A model generated the notes under the pieces. The model worked only from the letters and a program-made list of their open reading frames with translations, ran no database searches and had not been told where the DNA came from. Positions 7,876 to 16,170 of a stretch of DNA of 34,920 nt are shown here, piece by piece (the stretch's first letter is position 1; every line of letters begins with the position of its first letter). The translations under genes were made by a program, and so were the position numbers. The stretch covers positions 1-34,920 of the forward strand of contig CAKUOS010000019.1 in NCBI GenBank assembly GCA_934670025.1, read 5' to 3'. This stretch comes from an uncultured Oscillospiraceae bacterium (lineage in GTDB: Bacteria > Bacillota > Clostridia > Oscillospirales > Oscillospiraceae).

Positions 7876-9375
7876 TTACACATACTTTGCTGCCAGACGC
7901 ATGATATCTTCCTGCGTCGTTGTTTTTGCGTCCACTTCGCCGGCCAGGCGTCCACCGGACATGACAAGGATCCGGTCGCACACGCCGAGCAGCTCCGGCA
8001 TTTCGGACGAAACCATCAGAACGGTCTTGCCCTTGTTCGCAAGATCGAGAATGAGCTGATAAATCTCATATTTCGCGCCGACGTCGATGCCGCGCGTCGG
8101 CTCGTCGAGCAGGAGCACGTCCGGATTGGTCAGCAGCCAGCGGCCGATGATGACCTTCTGCTGGTTGCCGCCGGAAAGCGAGCGGATCTTCGTCTCCTGC
8201 GAGGGCGTCTTGGTGCGCATGGCGTCGATGGACCACTGCGTGTCCCTTTTCATCGACTTGTCGCTCAGGACGAAGCCCGCGCGCTTATGCTTGCCAAGGC
8301 TGGAAATGACGGTATTTTCGCGGATATTCAGGATGCCGAAGATGCCGGTCGCGCGGCGCTCCTCGGTCAGAAGCGCGAAGTGATTTTTGATGGACTGGCG
8401 CGGCGTGAGGTTTTTGCACTCTTTGCCGTCCAGCAGGATCTTGCCAGCCTTGCGCGTGGCGACGCCGAACATCGTTTCGAGCGTCTCGGTACGGCCGCTG
8501 CCGTCGAGGCCCGCGAGGCCGACGATCTCGCCGCGCCGGGCGGTGAAGGAAACGTCGCGCAGATTGTTGTACAGGCCCGTCAGGTGCTGCACCTCGAGGA
8601 ACGTTTCGCCGGGGACGTTGGTCTTCGGCGGGAACTGATTGCCGAGCTCACGGCCGACCATGAGACGGATAATGTCGTTCATCTCCAGCTCGGCAGCCGG
8701 GCGGGTCGCAACGTGGCGGCCGTCGCGCATGACGGTGATCTCGTCGGAGATGCGCTTGATCTCGGCCATTTTATGCGAAATATAGATGATACCCATGCCG
8801 CGGTCGCGGAGCATATTGATGATCCGGAACAGATGCTCGACCTCTTCCTCGGTCAGGGAGGACGTGGGCTCATCAAATACGATGACTTTCGAGTGATAGG
8901 AGACGGCTTTTGCGATCTCCACCATCTGACGCTGCGAAACCGGCATCGTGCTCATGACCCGGTGCGGGTCGACGTCGATGCCGAGCTCCTCAAAGATGGC
9001 TTTCGTGTCGCGGAGCATCTTGCGTTCGTCCACAATAAAGCCCGCGACCTTCGGATAGCGCCCGAGCCACAGATTGTCCATGACAGTCCGCTTGAGCGCC
9101 TGATTGAGTTCCTGATGCACCATGGCGACGCCGTTGGTCAGCGCCTCCTTGGAGCTGGAGAAATTCACTTCGCGGCCCTCGAGATAAATATGGCCGCTGT
9201 CTTTGCCGTAGATGCCAAAGAGGCATTTCATCAGCGTGGATTTGCCGGCGCCGTTCTCGCCCATGAGCGCGTGTACGGTGCCCGCCTTGACCTCCAGACT
9301 GACATGATCCAGCGCCTTGACGCCGGGGAAAGTTTTTGTGATATCCGTCATCCGGAGCAGCACGGTTTGCTCCAT
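7876..9375 (-). CDS. mglA: Galactose/methyl-galactoside ABC transporter, double ATPase
   Basis: This is a 499-residue CUT2-family ATPase made of two fused nucleotide-binding domains, as in MglA, RbsA and XylG. The first domain has Walker [10 protein letters not shown] (39-47) and a Walker B ending [10 protein letters not shown]. The second has a degenerate Walker A (GLDGSGRTE) with signature LSGGNQQKV and Walker [12 protein letters not shown]. In this family the degenerate second site is normal. It powers sugar uptake through MglC from the cytoplasmic face. The start MEQTVLL has a strong AGGAGG upstream; a longer reading would run into the mglB-mglA hairpin. Order mglB-mglA-mglC is the standard one. 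Confidence 0.93.
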   Translation of the reverse strand: MEQTVLLRMTDITKTFPGVKALDHVSLEVKAGTVHALMGENGAGKSTLMKCLFGIYGKDSGHIYLEGREVNFSSSKEALTNGVAMVHQELNQALKRTVMDNLWLGRYPKVAGFIVDERKMLRDTKAIFEELGIDVDPHRVMSTMPVSQRQMVEIAKAVSYHSKVIVFDEPTSSLTEEEVEHLFRIINMLRDRGMGIIYISHKMAEIKRISDEITVMRDGRHVATRPAAELEMNDIIRLMVGRELGNQFPPKTNVPGETFLEVQHLTGLYNNLRDVSFTARRGEIVGLAGLDGSGRTETLETMFGVATRKAGKILLDGKECKNLTPRQSIKNHFALLTEERRATGIFGILNIRENTVISSLGKHKRAGFVLSDKSMKRDTQWSIDAMRTKTPSQETKIRSLSGGNQQKVIIGRWLLTNPDVLLLDEPTRGIDVGAKYEIYQLILDLANKGKTVLMVSSEMPELLGVCDRILVMSGGRLAGEVDAKTTTQEDIMRLAAKYV

Positions 9376-9406
9376 CTGGATCCCCCTCCTTTTCGCCAAC
9401 TCAGAA

Positions 9407-9438
9407 AGGGCAGCCGCCGACACAGCAGCGGCTGCCCT
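9407..9438 (-). terminator. Hairpin between mglB and mglA
   Basis: A 10-bp stem (GGGCAGCCGC with GCGGCTGCCC, extended by one A-T pair) is followed on the minus strand by a weak TTTC. Its position between the binding-protein gene and the ATPase gene fits a partial terminator or an mRNA 3'-end stabiliser that keeps mglB expression above mglA and mglC. Confidence 0.55.
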
Positions 9439-9462
9439 CCTCAGGTCTTATTCTTTTAAATC

Positions 9463-10662
9463 TTACTTGGTGTAGGCAGCGTACGCGACGAACAGCTTGT
9501 TGGCGATGCCGTCGGCGATGGAGTACATCTCGGCGTTGGTGCCGGCGGTGGCGGCGATGGCGTCAGCCATGGCGGTGCCTTCACCGGCGGCCTTGACGAC
9601 GGAGGCGATGGCGACGGCCATGCCCTCGGCGTCCTGCTTGACGGTACCGGTCATCTTGCCGGCAGCGATCAGCTCCTTGGCAGCGTCGGTAGCATCAACA
9701 CCGAACACGGGGATGGTGGTCGCGCCCTCGGCACCGGTGTTGTAGCCGGCAGCCTCCAGAGCGGAGATAGCGCCTTCAGCCATGTTGTCGTTGTTGCAGA
9801 TGATCAGCTCGATCATGTTGCCGTTGGCCTCGTTGTACTGGGACAGGTTGGTGTTCATGTAGTCCAGAGCAGCCTGTGCGCTCCAGGCGCCGCCCAGATC
9901 CACCTGGTACTTGGAGGCGTTGGAGGCGTCGAAGTACTCCAGAGCGGGCTTGCCGGCAGCGGTCAGGACAGCGTCGGCGTCCTCAACACCGAACTGGGTG
10001 CGGTAGATGGCTTCCACGTTGGCCTCGTCGCCCTTGAACATGGCGTAGGAGATCTTGCCGTCGCCGTTCAGGTCAACGGTATCCCAGTTGGCCAGCAGAT
10101 ACTCGCCGACCATCTTGCCCTGCAGGTGACCGGCTTCGGGAGCGTCGGTGCCGATGAAGCAGATGTTGGTGTTGGCGTTCAGGACGGTGCCTTCCTCGCC
10201 GTCAGCCTCGATGGCGCGGTTGAAGAAGATAACGGGGGTGCCGTTTGCCAGGGAGATGATCTCGTTGGCAACGTCGGGGGAGCCGGAAGTGACCATGTTG
10301 ACGACCAGCAGGTTGTAGCCGTCGGTGACAGCGGTCTGGATCTGCTCGTTCTGGGTGGTCTGGTTGTTGTTGCCGTCAAAGTTGTTGAAGGTAACGCCCA
10401 GCGCGTTCAGTTCGTTGTCCAGAGCGGTACGGACGCTGGAGATGTAGGTGTCGGCGAACGTGTAGTAGAACACGCCGACCTTCAGCTCGGAAGCCTCAGC
10501 GGCGGGCTCTTCGGCCGGGGTCTCAGTCTCGGCGGCGGGAGTCTCAGCAGCCGGGGTCTCGGTGGCCGGGGTCTCGGCCGGGGTGTCATTGGTGTTGCTG
10601 GCACAGGCGACCATGGCGACGACCATGACCAGCGCAAGCAGCAGCGCAAGGATCTTTTTCAT
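9463..10662 (-). CDS. mglB: Galactose/glucose-type sugar-binding lipoprotein
   Basis: This 399-residue lipoprotein would capture sugar outside the membrane for MglAC. It has a type II signal peptide with lipobox residues ending at Cys20 (MVVAMVAC), then a low-complexity Thr/Pro/Ala/Glu linker (about residues 28-60, built from repeats of TPAAE). A periplasmic-binding-protein type 1 domain follows, starting at LKVGVFYYTFADTYIS. The motif VGVFYY..TYISSVRTAL, the FDGNNNQ segment and the C-terminal VFGVDATD fit MglB-like glucose/galactose-binding proteins, which also carry a calcium site (FNGDGKIS-type; here LNGDGKISYA). The ribosome-binding site is AGGAGG. The promoter region upstream holds a candidate activator site. 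The exact sugar is inferred from neighbours. Confidence 0.92.
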   Translation of the reverse strand: MKKILALLLALVMVVAMVACASNTNDTPAETPATETPAAETPAAETETPAEEPAAEASELKVGVFYYTFADTYISSVRTALDNELNALGVTFNNFDGNNNQTTQNEQIQTAVTDGYNLLVVNMVTSGSPDVANEIISLANGTPVIFFNRAIEADGEEGTVLNANTNICFIGTDAPEAGHLQGKMVGEYLLANWDTVDLNGDGKISYAMFKGDEANVEAIYRTQFGVEDADAVLTAAGKPALEYFDASNASKYQVDLGGAWSAQAALDYMNTNLSQYNEANGNMIELIICNNDNMAEGAISALEAAGYNTGAEGATTIPVFGVDATDAAKELIAAGKMTGTVKQDAEGMAVAIASVVKAAGEGTAMADAIAATAGTNAEMYSIADGIANKLFVAYAAYTK

Positions 10663-10693
10663 TTTTAGTTCCTCCTGTTTGTGTTATTGAGGC

Positions 10694-10710
10694 GCGGCCG
10701 CGGCGGCCGC
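10694..10710 (-). repeat. Short G+C hairpin in the mglB leader
   Basis: Two copies of the 8-bp palindrome GCGGCCGC lie one base apart in the expected 5' untranslated region of mglB. As RNA they can fold into a 6-bp stem (GCGGCC/GGCCGC). It may protect the 5' end of an abundant mRNA, but the function is unknown. Confidence 0.4.
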
Positions 10711-10727
10711 TTCCCTCTTACACGCAC

Positions 10728-10768
10728 AGTCTAGCAGATATTTTCCATTGCGTATACGGATTTTTCCA
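10728..10768 (-). promoter_or_regulatory. Candidate mglB promoter with 21-bp-spaced activator repeats
   Basis: On the minus strand an extended -10 (TGC then TAGACT, 10736-10728) is preceded by two direct repeats, TGGAAAATA (10747-10739) and TGGAAAAAT (10768-10760), set exactly 21 bases apart. There is no good -35 hexamer. AraC-type regulators with two helix-turn-helix motifs often bind direct repeats two DNA turns apart, overlapping the -35 of the promoters they activate. The adjacent response regulator is of that type. The link is inference. Confidence 0.5.
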
Positions 10769-10871
10769 CACCGTTTTTCTAGAATTTTTTTTGCCCGTCA
10801 AAAACGCGATCACGAATTTGTGCATCTTGTACATAATCGATCAAAAAATACGGCTTTCTCTGCATAATTGC

Positions 10872-11840
10872 TCAGTTAAAGGAAAACAGCGCCTTCTGGC
10901 TCTCCATTGTGAACATATTTTCCTTCGTCACGACGGTCGTCGCCGTGTCGATGACCGCGCGCGTGTCAAAGTGCTCGCCTTGCAGCGCCTGCCACGCCTT
11001 TTCCACGCCCAGATAGCCCATCGCGTAGGGATTCTGCACGATGAGCGCCGACACCGCGCCGGTCTGGAGCAGCTCGATGCACTTGATGTTCGTGTCGAAC
11101 GCGATCTCGCGCACCTGCCCGTTGAGCCCCAGCTCGTCGACGGCCAGCGCCGTGCCGACGGCCAGCGGCTCGTTGAGGCCGATGAGGACATTGATCTCCG
11201 GATGGTCCAGCAGCAGCTTTTCCGCGGCCTGCTTGGCCATCCGCTGGTCGGTCACGACGTTGACGGTATAGATGCCCTTGACGCGGCTGTCCTGCAACAG
11301 CACCTCGCGGAAGCCCTGTTCCCGCTCCTGACCGTTCTGCGTGTGGACGTCGCAGTTGACGATGCCGACGACGAACGACTCCATATCCGTGTCGAGCGCG
11401 GCGCGCGCGCTGATGCGCCCGGCTTCGACGTTATCCGTGCCGATGCGCACCGAAACGCCGTCGGAATCGACGTCGGAGTCGATGACCACGACCCTGATCC
11501 CGGCCGCGGCGGCCTCGTCGATCGCCGCGGCGTTCTCCGTATAGCTGATGGCCGAGAAGATGATGGCGTCGGCCTTGTCCTGGATGGCCTGCCGGATGAA
11601 CGCATTCTGCGCCGCGTAATCCTCCTCCGTCGGCGCGCCGAGGATCGTCAGGTCGACGTTATATTCCGATTTTGCCGCGTTTGCGCCAGCGAAGACCGAC
11701 TTCCAGAACTGCGTCGTCGTGGATTTGACGATCATGTACACGGAGTACGGCCCTCCGGAGGACTGCTCCGGTGCGCAGCCCGTCAGCAGCAGCATCAGCA
11801 CGGCCAGCAGCAGCGCGGCGGTCTTTTTAATGCTTTTCAT
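10872..11840 (-). CDS. Sugar-binding lipoprotein, likely sensor partner of the histidine kinase
   Basis: This is a 322-residue periplasmic-binding-protein type 1 lipoprotein. The signal peptide has a lipobox ending in Cys22 (MLLLTGC), followed by a ligand-binding domain beginning YSVYMIVKSTTTQFWKSV and including AIIFSAISYTENAAAIDEAAAAGI, typical of RbsB/XylF-like proteins. It lies in the sensor operon, overlapping the end of the kinase gene by 14 bases, and lacks its own permease. By analogy with the XylFII-LytS-YesN system of Clostridium beijerinckii, it probably reports sugar binding to the extracellular domain of the kinase and does not transport. It is shorter than MglB and has no Thr/Pro/Glu linker. 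Galactose or a related sugar is the likely ligand from the neighbours. Confidence 0.85.
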   Translation of the reverse strand: MKSIKKTAALLLAVLMLLLTGCAPEQSSGGPYSVYMIVKSTTTQFWKSVFAGANAAKSEYNVDLTILGAPTEEDYAAQNAFIRQAIQDKADAIIFSAISYTENAAAIDEAAAAGIRVVVIDSDVDSDGVSVRIGTDNVEAGRISARAALDTDMESFVVGIVNCDVHTQNGQEREQGFREVLLQDSRVKGIYTVNVVTDQRMAKQAAEKLLLDHPEINVLIGLNEPLAVGTALAVDELGLNGQVREIAFDTNIKCIELLQTGAVSALIVQNPYAMGYLGVEKAWQALQGEHFDTRAVIDTATTVVTKENMFTMESQKALFSFN

Positions 11841-13536
11841 ATTCGCTCTCCTCCCGCACCTTCGGCATCCGGACCGTGACGCGCGTGCCCTGCTCGGGTT
11901 CGCTCTCGATCGTCAGTCCATAGCGTTCGCCGAACCAGATCTTCAGACGGTCGTTGACGTTTTTGATGCCGATACCGGCCCTGCTGTCCGGTCCGCGCGT
12001 GAAGATCTCCTCGATCTGCTCCGGTTCCATCCCGACGCCGTTGTCTTCCACAACGAAGAGGATATCCGCCGCTTCGGCAAAGACGCGGATGCAGATCTCG
12101 CCCTCGTCGACAAGATCGTTGATACCGTGGTAGATGGCGTTTTCAATGATGGGCTGGAGCGTGATCTTGTTGCAGAGGAAATCGAGGCAGTCCTCCGCAA
12201 CGTCGAAGCGGTAGGTGAAGCGGTTCTGATAGCGCACGCTCTGGATCTGCAAATAGCTCTGCGCGTGCTGCACCTCGCTGCGGATAGGGATGAGCTCGTG
12301 GCCCTTGCTGATGCTGATGCGGAACAGGCGCGCAAGCGCGCTGACCATCCCGACGGCCTCGGCGTTTTTCCCCTGCTCGCACATCCACGAGATGGAGTCG
12401 AGCGTATTATAAAGAAAATGCGGGTTGATCTGTGCCTGGAGCGCCTTGAGCTCCGTCTTGCGGAGGTTGATCTCCTCGCTGCGGACGGTCTGCATGAGCT
12501 GCTGCACCTTGCGCACCATATGCCCGAACGACACGGACAGATTCTGCACCTCGCGCACGCCGCCGACAGGCTCGTAGGTGAAATTGTCCGTCGACTGCTC
12601 AAAGCTGCGCATGGACAGGATCAGATCGTGGATCGGACGCGAGAGCATCCGCGACAGCAGGATGCTGATGCAGACGGACGCGCCCAGAATGACCAGCGCC
12701 GCGATGATGACCATGCGCAGCACCTCGTGCGTGCCGTCGGTGATGAGCTCCTGAAACGAGCTCACGCCCACCACGCGCCACGTGCTGTTTTCCAGCGTCT
12801 GCACGGAGTAGATCAGATTCCCGTCCACCGCGGTGCCGTCGGGCATGGCGGCGATGCGCGCCGTATCCTCCTGCTTGAGATCGGAGTAGATGAGCTGCTG
12901 CTGCGGATGATAGACGATATTGCCCGCGGTATCCTCCAGAAAGCAGTAGCCGCGCTGGCCGATGCCGACGCCGCTGATGTACGAGGAGATGTTGGAGCAG
13001 CTGATGTCGACCGCCAGCCACCGCTCCTGCTGCTCGGTCTGCACCGGCGCGAGGATCGTGACGACCCAGGGGTAGTATTCTTCGAAAATCGACATGACGT
13101 GCGGCGCGGAAACGTCGCCCTTGCGGTAATCGGCGAGCTTTTCCGGGTCGAACGAGAGGTTTTCCTGGATCTCGCTGCGCACCGTGTGCCCGAGCGAGTA
13201 GCAGTTGCACATATTCCCCTCGGCGTCATACGTCGTGATGGCGACGACGTCGGGGCGGATCTGCAAAAATGTCTCGAAGCGCTCCTGCCGCTGCTCCGCC
13301 GGCGTGGCAAGCGACTGCTCCAGCACGTGCAGCGCGTCGTTCATATCCTCCAGATACTCGTTCATGACGCTGCTGACCTGCGCGACGGTACGGCGGCTGG
13401 TCGTCTCCGCGTTGCGGACCATCGCCTGCCGGTACGTCTGCAAAAATACCAGCACCGCGCACGCCATAACGCTCACGGCCACCGCCGAGAGCGAAAGCAC
13501 CATGATGAGGTTCATGCTCAGGCCCTTTTTCTTCAT
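11827..13536 (-). CDS. YesM-type sensor histidine kinase (Cache-HAMP-His_kinase)
   Basis: This 569-residue membrane kinase has transmembrane helices at about 9-32 and 273-295 that enclose an extracellular Cache-like domain. A HAMP linker (297-350) and a His_kinase domain follow, with the phospho-acceptor His373 in QINPHFLYNTLDSI. The C-terminal HATPase has its N box (PIIENAIYHG, 462-471), G1 (VEDNGVGM) and G2 (GIGIKN). This is the LytS/YesM class, which usually works with AraC-type response regulators. It starts within the last bases of the regulator gene (ATGA overlap) and ends within the sugar-binding lipoprotein gene, so the three proteins are translationally coupled. All catalytic residues appear present. 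It is likely to sense extracellular sugar through the lipoprotein. Confidence 0.92.
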   Translation of the reverse strand: MKKKGLSMNLIMVLSLSAVAVSVMACAVLVFLQTYRQAMVRNAETTSRRTVAQVSSVMNEYLEDMNDALHVLEQSLATPAEQRQERFETFLQIRPDVVAITTYDAEGNMCNCYSLGHTVRSEIQENLSFDPEKLADYRKGDVSAPHVMSIFEEYYPWVVTILAPVQTEQQERWLAVDISCSNISSYISGVGIGQRGYCFLEDTAGNIVYHPQQQLIYSDLKQEDTARIAAMPDGTAVDGNLIYSVQTLENSTWRVVGVSSFQELITDGTHEVLRMVIIAALVILGASVCISILLSRMLSRPIHDLILSMRSFEQSTDNFTYEPVGGVREVQNLSVSFGHMVRKVQQLMQTVRSEEINLRKTELKALQAQINPHFLYNTLDSISWMCEQGKNAEAVGMVSALARLFRISISKGHELIPIRSEVQHAQSYLQIQSVRYQNRFTYRFDVAEDCLDFLCNKITLQPIIENAIYHGINDLVDEGEICIRVFAEAADILFVVEDNGVGMEPEQIEEIFTRGPDSRAGIGIKNVNDRLKIWFGERYGLTIESEPEQGTRVTVRMPKVREESEYEKH

Positions 13537-14762
13537 GCCTGCTTCCCTTCCCGGCCCGCTTCCTGCCGCATCCGCGCGGGCGACATCCCGTAATACTTTT
13601 TAAAGCAGTAGCCGAAATAGCTCTGATCGGAGTAGCCGCAGCGCCGCGCGATCTCCGCGATGCGGATGCCGTCGGTCCGCAGAAGGCCGAGCGCCGCCGT
13701 CATGCGCCGCTTGATGAGCAGGTTCATAAAGCTGTCGCCCGCGAAGCGCTTGAGATTCGCGCCGAGATAGTTGGCGCTCACGTGCAGCCGGTCGCTCACC
13801 AGCTGCAAGGACATCGACTCGTCCATATATTCCTTTTCGATCATCTGCACGGCGCGCGCGCAGAGCTGATCGATGTTGTCCCAGCCGTCGGAGGCATAGA
13901 GCCCGCCGGTCTGCTGCGCCAGCCCGAGCGCCTGCATCGCGTCGAGATACGCCGCGTGGCACTCGGCAGGCGAGGAAAATTCCTTGCTGATGCCGATATC
14001 CGGTTCCGTCTTCCAGCGCCGGCGCACGGCCTGCCGCAGCTCGTCGATCGCACTGTAGAGCTGGCCGAAGCCGCCCGCCGCGCTCGTAAGCACCAGCACG
14101 CGCCCGCCCGAACAGAATCCGCCGCAGGCGTATGCGCGCGACAGGACGATCTCCGCCGCAGCCAGCAGCTCCTGCCCGGACGGCTGCGCCGCCGCCGTCC
14201 GGAGCGCCACGACTCTGATATGGTCGTCCTCCCGGATCGGAAAGCCGAGGCTCTGCGCCTGCGCGAGCGTCTGCGTCATCTGCGGCTGCAAATACGGGTC
14301 GAGCAGCATCGTCGCCGTCAGCAGCTCCCGCGCCTCGCCGCCGCTGCGGCCGCGCGTCAGATCGTCGAGCCGGCGGCGGATGCGCGCGCGGATGCGCCCC
14401 AGCTCCTGCGTGAGCTCGGCCATACTGATGGGCTTGAGCAGATATGCGACGATCTCGTTCTCGATCCCCTGCTTGGCGTATTCAAACTCATCATAGCCGC
14501 TCAGAAACGCGACCTGGATGAGCGGCTGCACCTCCCGTGCCTGCCGCGCCAGCTCCGTCCCGGAAATAAACGGCATCCGGATATCCGTCAGAAGGAAATC
14601 CGGCTGCATCTGCTCGACGAGCTGCAAAGCGTCGAGCCCGTTCCCGGCCTGTCCGACGAGACGGAAGCCGAGCGCCTGCCAGTCGATGAGCTGGCAGACC
14701 GCGTGCAGCAGCTCCGGTTCGTCGTCGGCCACGACGACCGTAAGCAGATCTGTCTCCTGCAT
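13533..14762 (-). CDS. YesN-type response regulator with AraC DNA-binding domain
   Basis: This is a 409-residue response regulator. The receiver domain (about 8-125) contains the acidic pair in VVADDEPE and the phospho-acceptor Asp60 in LLTDIRMP, with the conserved Lys in AYLLKPIS. A middle region of unknown fold follows. The C-terminal AraC-type domain has two helix-turn-helix motifs (LQLVSDRLHVSANYLGANLK and IRIAEIARRCGYSDQSYFGY, then FKKYYGMSPARMR). The start MQETDLL has AAAGGAG upstream; an ATG eight codons earlier has none. It heads the sensor operon from a good promoter. Its probable target is the mglB promoter, where repeats 21 bases apart match two-helix-turn-helix spacing. Confidence 0.92.
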   Translation of the reverse strand: MQETDLLTVVVADDEPELLHAVCQLIDWQALGFRLVGQAGNGLDALQLVEQMQPDFLLTDIRMPFISGTELARQAREVQPLIQVAFLSGYDEFEYAKQGIENEIVAYLLKPISMAELTQELGRIRARIRRRLDDLTRGRSGGEARELLTATMLLDPYLQPQMTQTLAQAQSLGFPIREDDHIRVVALRTAAAQPSGQELLAAAEIVLSRAYACGGFCSGGRVLVLTSAAGGFGQLYSAIDELRQAVRRRWKTEPDIGISKEFSSPAECHAAYLDAMQALGLAQQTGGLYASDGWDNIDQLCARAVQMIEKEYMDESMSLQLVSDRLHVSANYLGANLKRFAGDSFMNLLIKRRMTAALGLLRTDGIRIAEIARRCGYSDQSYFGYCFKKYYGMSPARMRQEAGREGKQA

Positions 14763-14798
14763 GGCGTGGGCTCCTTTCCTCATTGTATGGTTTTTATT

Positions 14799-14828
14799 AT
14801 TATAAACAAAAAATCTGCGCGCCGTCAA
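14799..14828 (-). promoter_or_regulatory. Promoter of the sensor operon
   Basis: On the minus strand TTGACG (14828-14823) and TATAAT (14804-14799) are separated by 18 bases. The predicted transcript starts about 30 bases ahead of the regulator's ATG. The -35 directly follows the terminator of mtnN. Confidence 0.75.
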
Positions 14829-14839
14829 CCGGGCGCGCA

Positions 14840-14874
14840 AAAACCCCGCTGTTTCATGGAAACAGCGGGGTTTT
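14840..14874 (-). terminator. Terminator after luxS-mtnN
   Basis: A 16-bp perfect stem (AAAACCCCGCTGTTTC with GAAACAGCGGGGTTTT) with a 3-nt ATG/CAT loop is followed on the minus strand by a T-run. It starts about ten bases after the mtnN stop. Confidence 0.9.
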
Positions 14875-14883
14875 GACCGTTAT

Positions 14884-15618
14884 TTACCGATCTGTTTCTT
14901 CGGCCAGCAGCCGCAGCGCCGTACAGAGCGTCTTCGCCGCGGCGTCGGCCGCGTGCCGCTCGAACGTCTCATACGACTCCGACGCCGTGCCGTCGGCCAG
15001 ATCGGAGATCGCGCGCAGCACCGCGAACGGCACACCGGACAGACTCGCGCACTGCGCGATCGCGCCGCCCTCCATCTCGGCGGCAGACGCGCCGAACGCC
15101 GCGCGCAGCCCGGCCTTCTTCTCCGCACCGGAAATGAACTGGTCGCCGGTGGCGATCAGGCCCGTGTGGACGCGCGCCGCGCCGAGCACCGCGCCTGCGG
15201 CCTGCGTCAATACGCGGACGAGCGCCGCATCGGCGCGGAAAACCGTCGGGCGGCTGCTGTCTTCGCCGTAAATAAAGCCGCGCGCGTCGCCGAAGGGCGT
15301 AGTGTCGAAGTCATGCTGCACCAGCTCCGCCGCCACGACCGCGTCGCCGACTGCGAGTCTCGGCGCAAGGCCGCCGGCGATGCCGGTGTTGATGATGGCC
15401 GCCGGTGAAAAGCGGTCGATCAGCATCTGCGCGCCTCTGGCCGCGTTGACCTTGCCGACGCCGCATCTGAGCAGCACGACCGGCCAGCCACACAGCGTCC
15501 CGGTGCGGAACGCCAGGCCGTGATATTCCTCCGTCCGCACGTCCTGCGCCTGTTCGAGCAGCTGCGCAAGCTCAGACGGCAGCGCTGCAATGATCCCGAT
15601 GGTCCCGTTACGCTTCAT
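14884..15618 (-). CDS. mtnN: 5'-methylthioadenosine/S-adenosylhomocysteine nucleosidase
   Basis: MtnN (Pfs) cleaves adenine from S-adenosylhomocysteine and methylthioadenosine, giving S-ribosylhomocysteine for LuxS. The 244-residue protein has the family fold and the expected catalytic residues. These are an N-terminal Glu in ALPSEL (residue 16, equivalent to Glu12 of E. coli), the MEGGAIAQ segment that holds the ribose-binding Met-Glu, and the catalytic Asp in RAISDLADG. INTGIAGGL is the phosphate/ribose loop. Its start ATG overlaps the last codons of luxS, with GAGGAG upstream, so the two are made together. Upstream in-frame codons are not supported by a ribosome-binding site. Confidence 0.93.
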   Translation of the reverse strand: MKRNGTIGIIAALPSELAQLLEQAQDVRTEEYHGLAFRTGTLCGWPVVLLRCGVGKVNAARGAQMLIDRFSPAAIINTGIAGGLAPRLAVGDAVVAAELVQHDFDTTPFGDARGFIYGEDSSRPTVFRADAALVRVLTQAAGAVLGAARVHTGLIATGDQFISGAEKKAGLRAAFGASAAEMEGGAIAQCASLSGVPFAVLRAISDLADGTASESYETFERHAADAAAKTLCTALRLLAEETDR

Positions 15619-16069
15619 ACTGCATTTTCTCCTCATTCCAGTCTTTCAGCACATCCAGCATATCCTCCGCCACGGCCTTCGCGGCGGCAAGATCGTGTTC
15701 GCGATAATTGCCGCACTCCCAGCGCCTGCTGCCGGGGATCTCACCGGAAAAATCCGCGATGAAGCGCATACTGTCCCGCACGAGGCCGAGCGCCTCCGCG
15801 CGGCTGACCGCGTCGCGCAGCAGCAGATAAAATCCTGTGCGGCAGCCCATGGGGCCGACGTAGATGACGCTGTCCGTGAGGCTGCTGTTGCGTGCATAGG
15901 TCGCAAACAGGTGCTCGATGGTGTGCAGGCCCTTGTCGGTCAGGTAATCGCCGCAATTCGGCTTTTTCATGCGGATATCATACGTCACGACGTCGCCGTC
16001 GATGCGGGAGACGTACATCCCCTTTTCCAGTTTGTCATGGTTCACGGTAAAGCTCGCAATGGTTTTCAT
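15608..16069 (-). CDS. luxS: S-ribosylhomocysteine lyase (AI-2 synthase)
   Basis: LuxS splits S-ribosylhomocysteine into homocysteine and DPD, the precursor of autoinducer-2. At 153 residues the length is typical. Metal ligands are His49 and His53 in LHTIEHLF, with Glu52 as catalytic base, and Cys119 in ECGNYREHD. Cys76 in GPMGCRTGFY is the catalytic cysteine. AAAGGAG precedes the ATG. It is followed at once by mtnN, so the operon performs both steps of SAH recycling. About 40 bases upstream of the start is TATGAT as a possible -10, next to the inverted repeat ATAAC-N4-GTTAT (16104-16117), a possible operator. No strong -35 is seen. Confidence 0.95.
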   Translation of the reverse strand: MKTIASFTVNHDKLEKGMYVSRIDGDVVTYDIRMKKPNCGDYLTDKGLHTIEHLFATYARNSSLTDSVIYVGPMGCRTGFYLLLRDAVSRAEALGLVRDSMRFIADFSGEIPGSRRWECGNYREHDLAAAKAVAEDMLDVLKDWNEEKMQYEA

Positions 16070-16170
16070 GCGTATTCGCTCCTTTTTGCATTCTGCGGAT
16101 ATCATAACACAAGTTATCCGGGAGGGAAAGGCTTTTCCGTGTAAAAATGAGCGGCGTATGCACCCGCTTG

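Noticed and set aside
3127..9459. Long ORFs on the plus strand opposite galK, galT, galE, mglC and mglA (up to about 530 codons)
   Set aside because: They are antisense readings of well-recognised genes in G+C-rich DNA. Their products are rich in Arg, His, Val and Asp with no family motif, and they lack ribosome-binding sites.
13782..14876. 364-codon plus-strand ORF opposite the response regulator gene
   Set aside because: It is a shadow of the AraC/receiver coding frame, with low-complexity Arg/Leu/Gln content, no motif, and it runs across the regulator's promoter.
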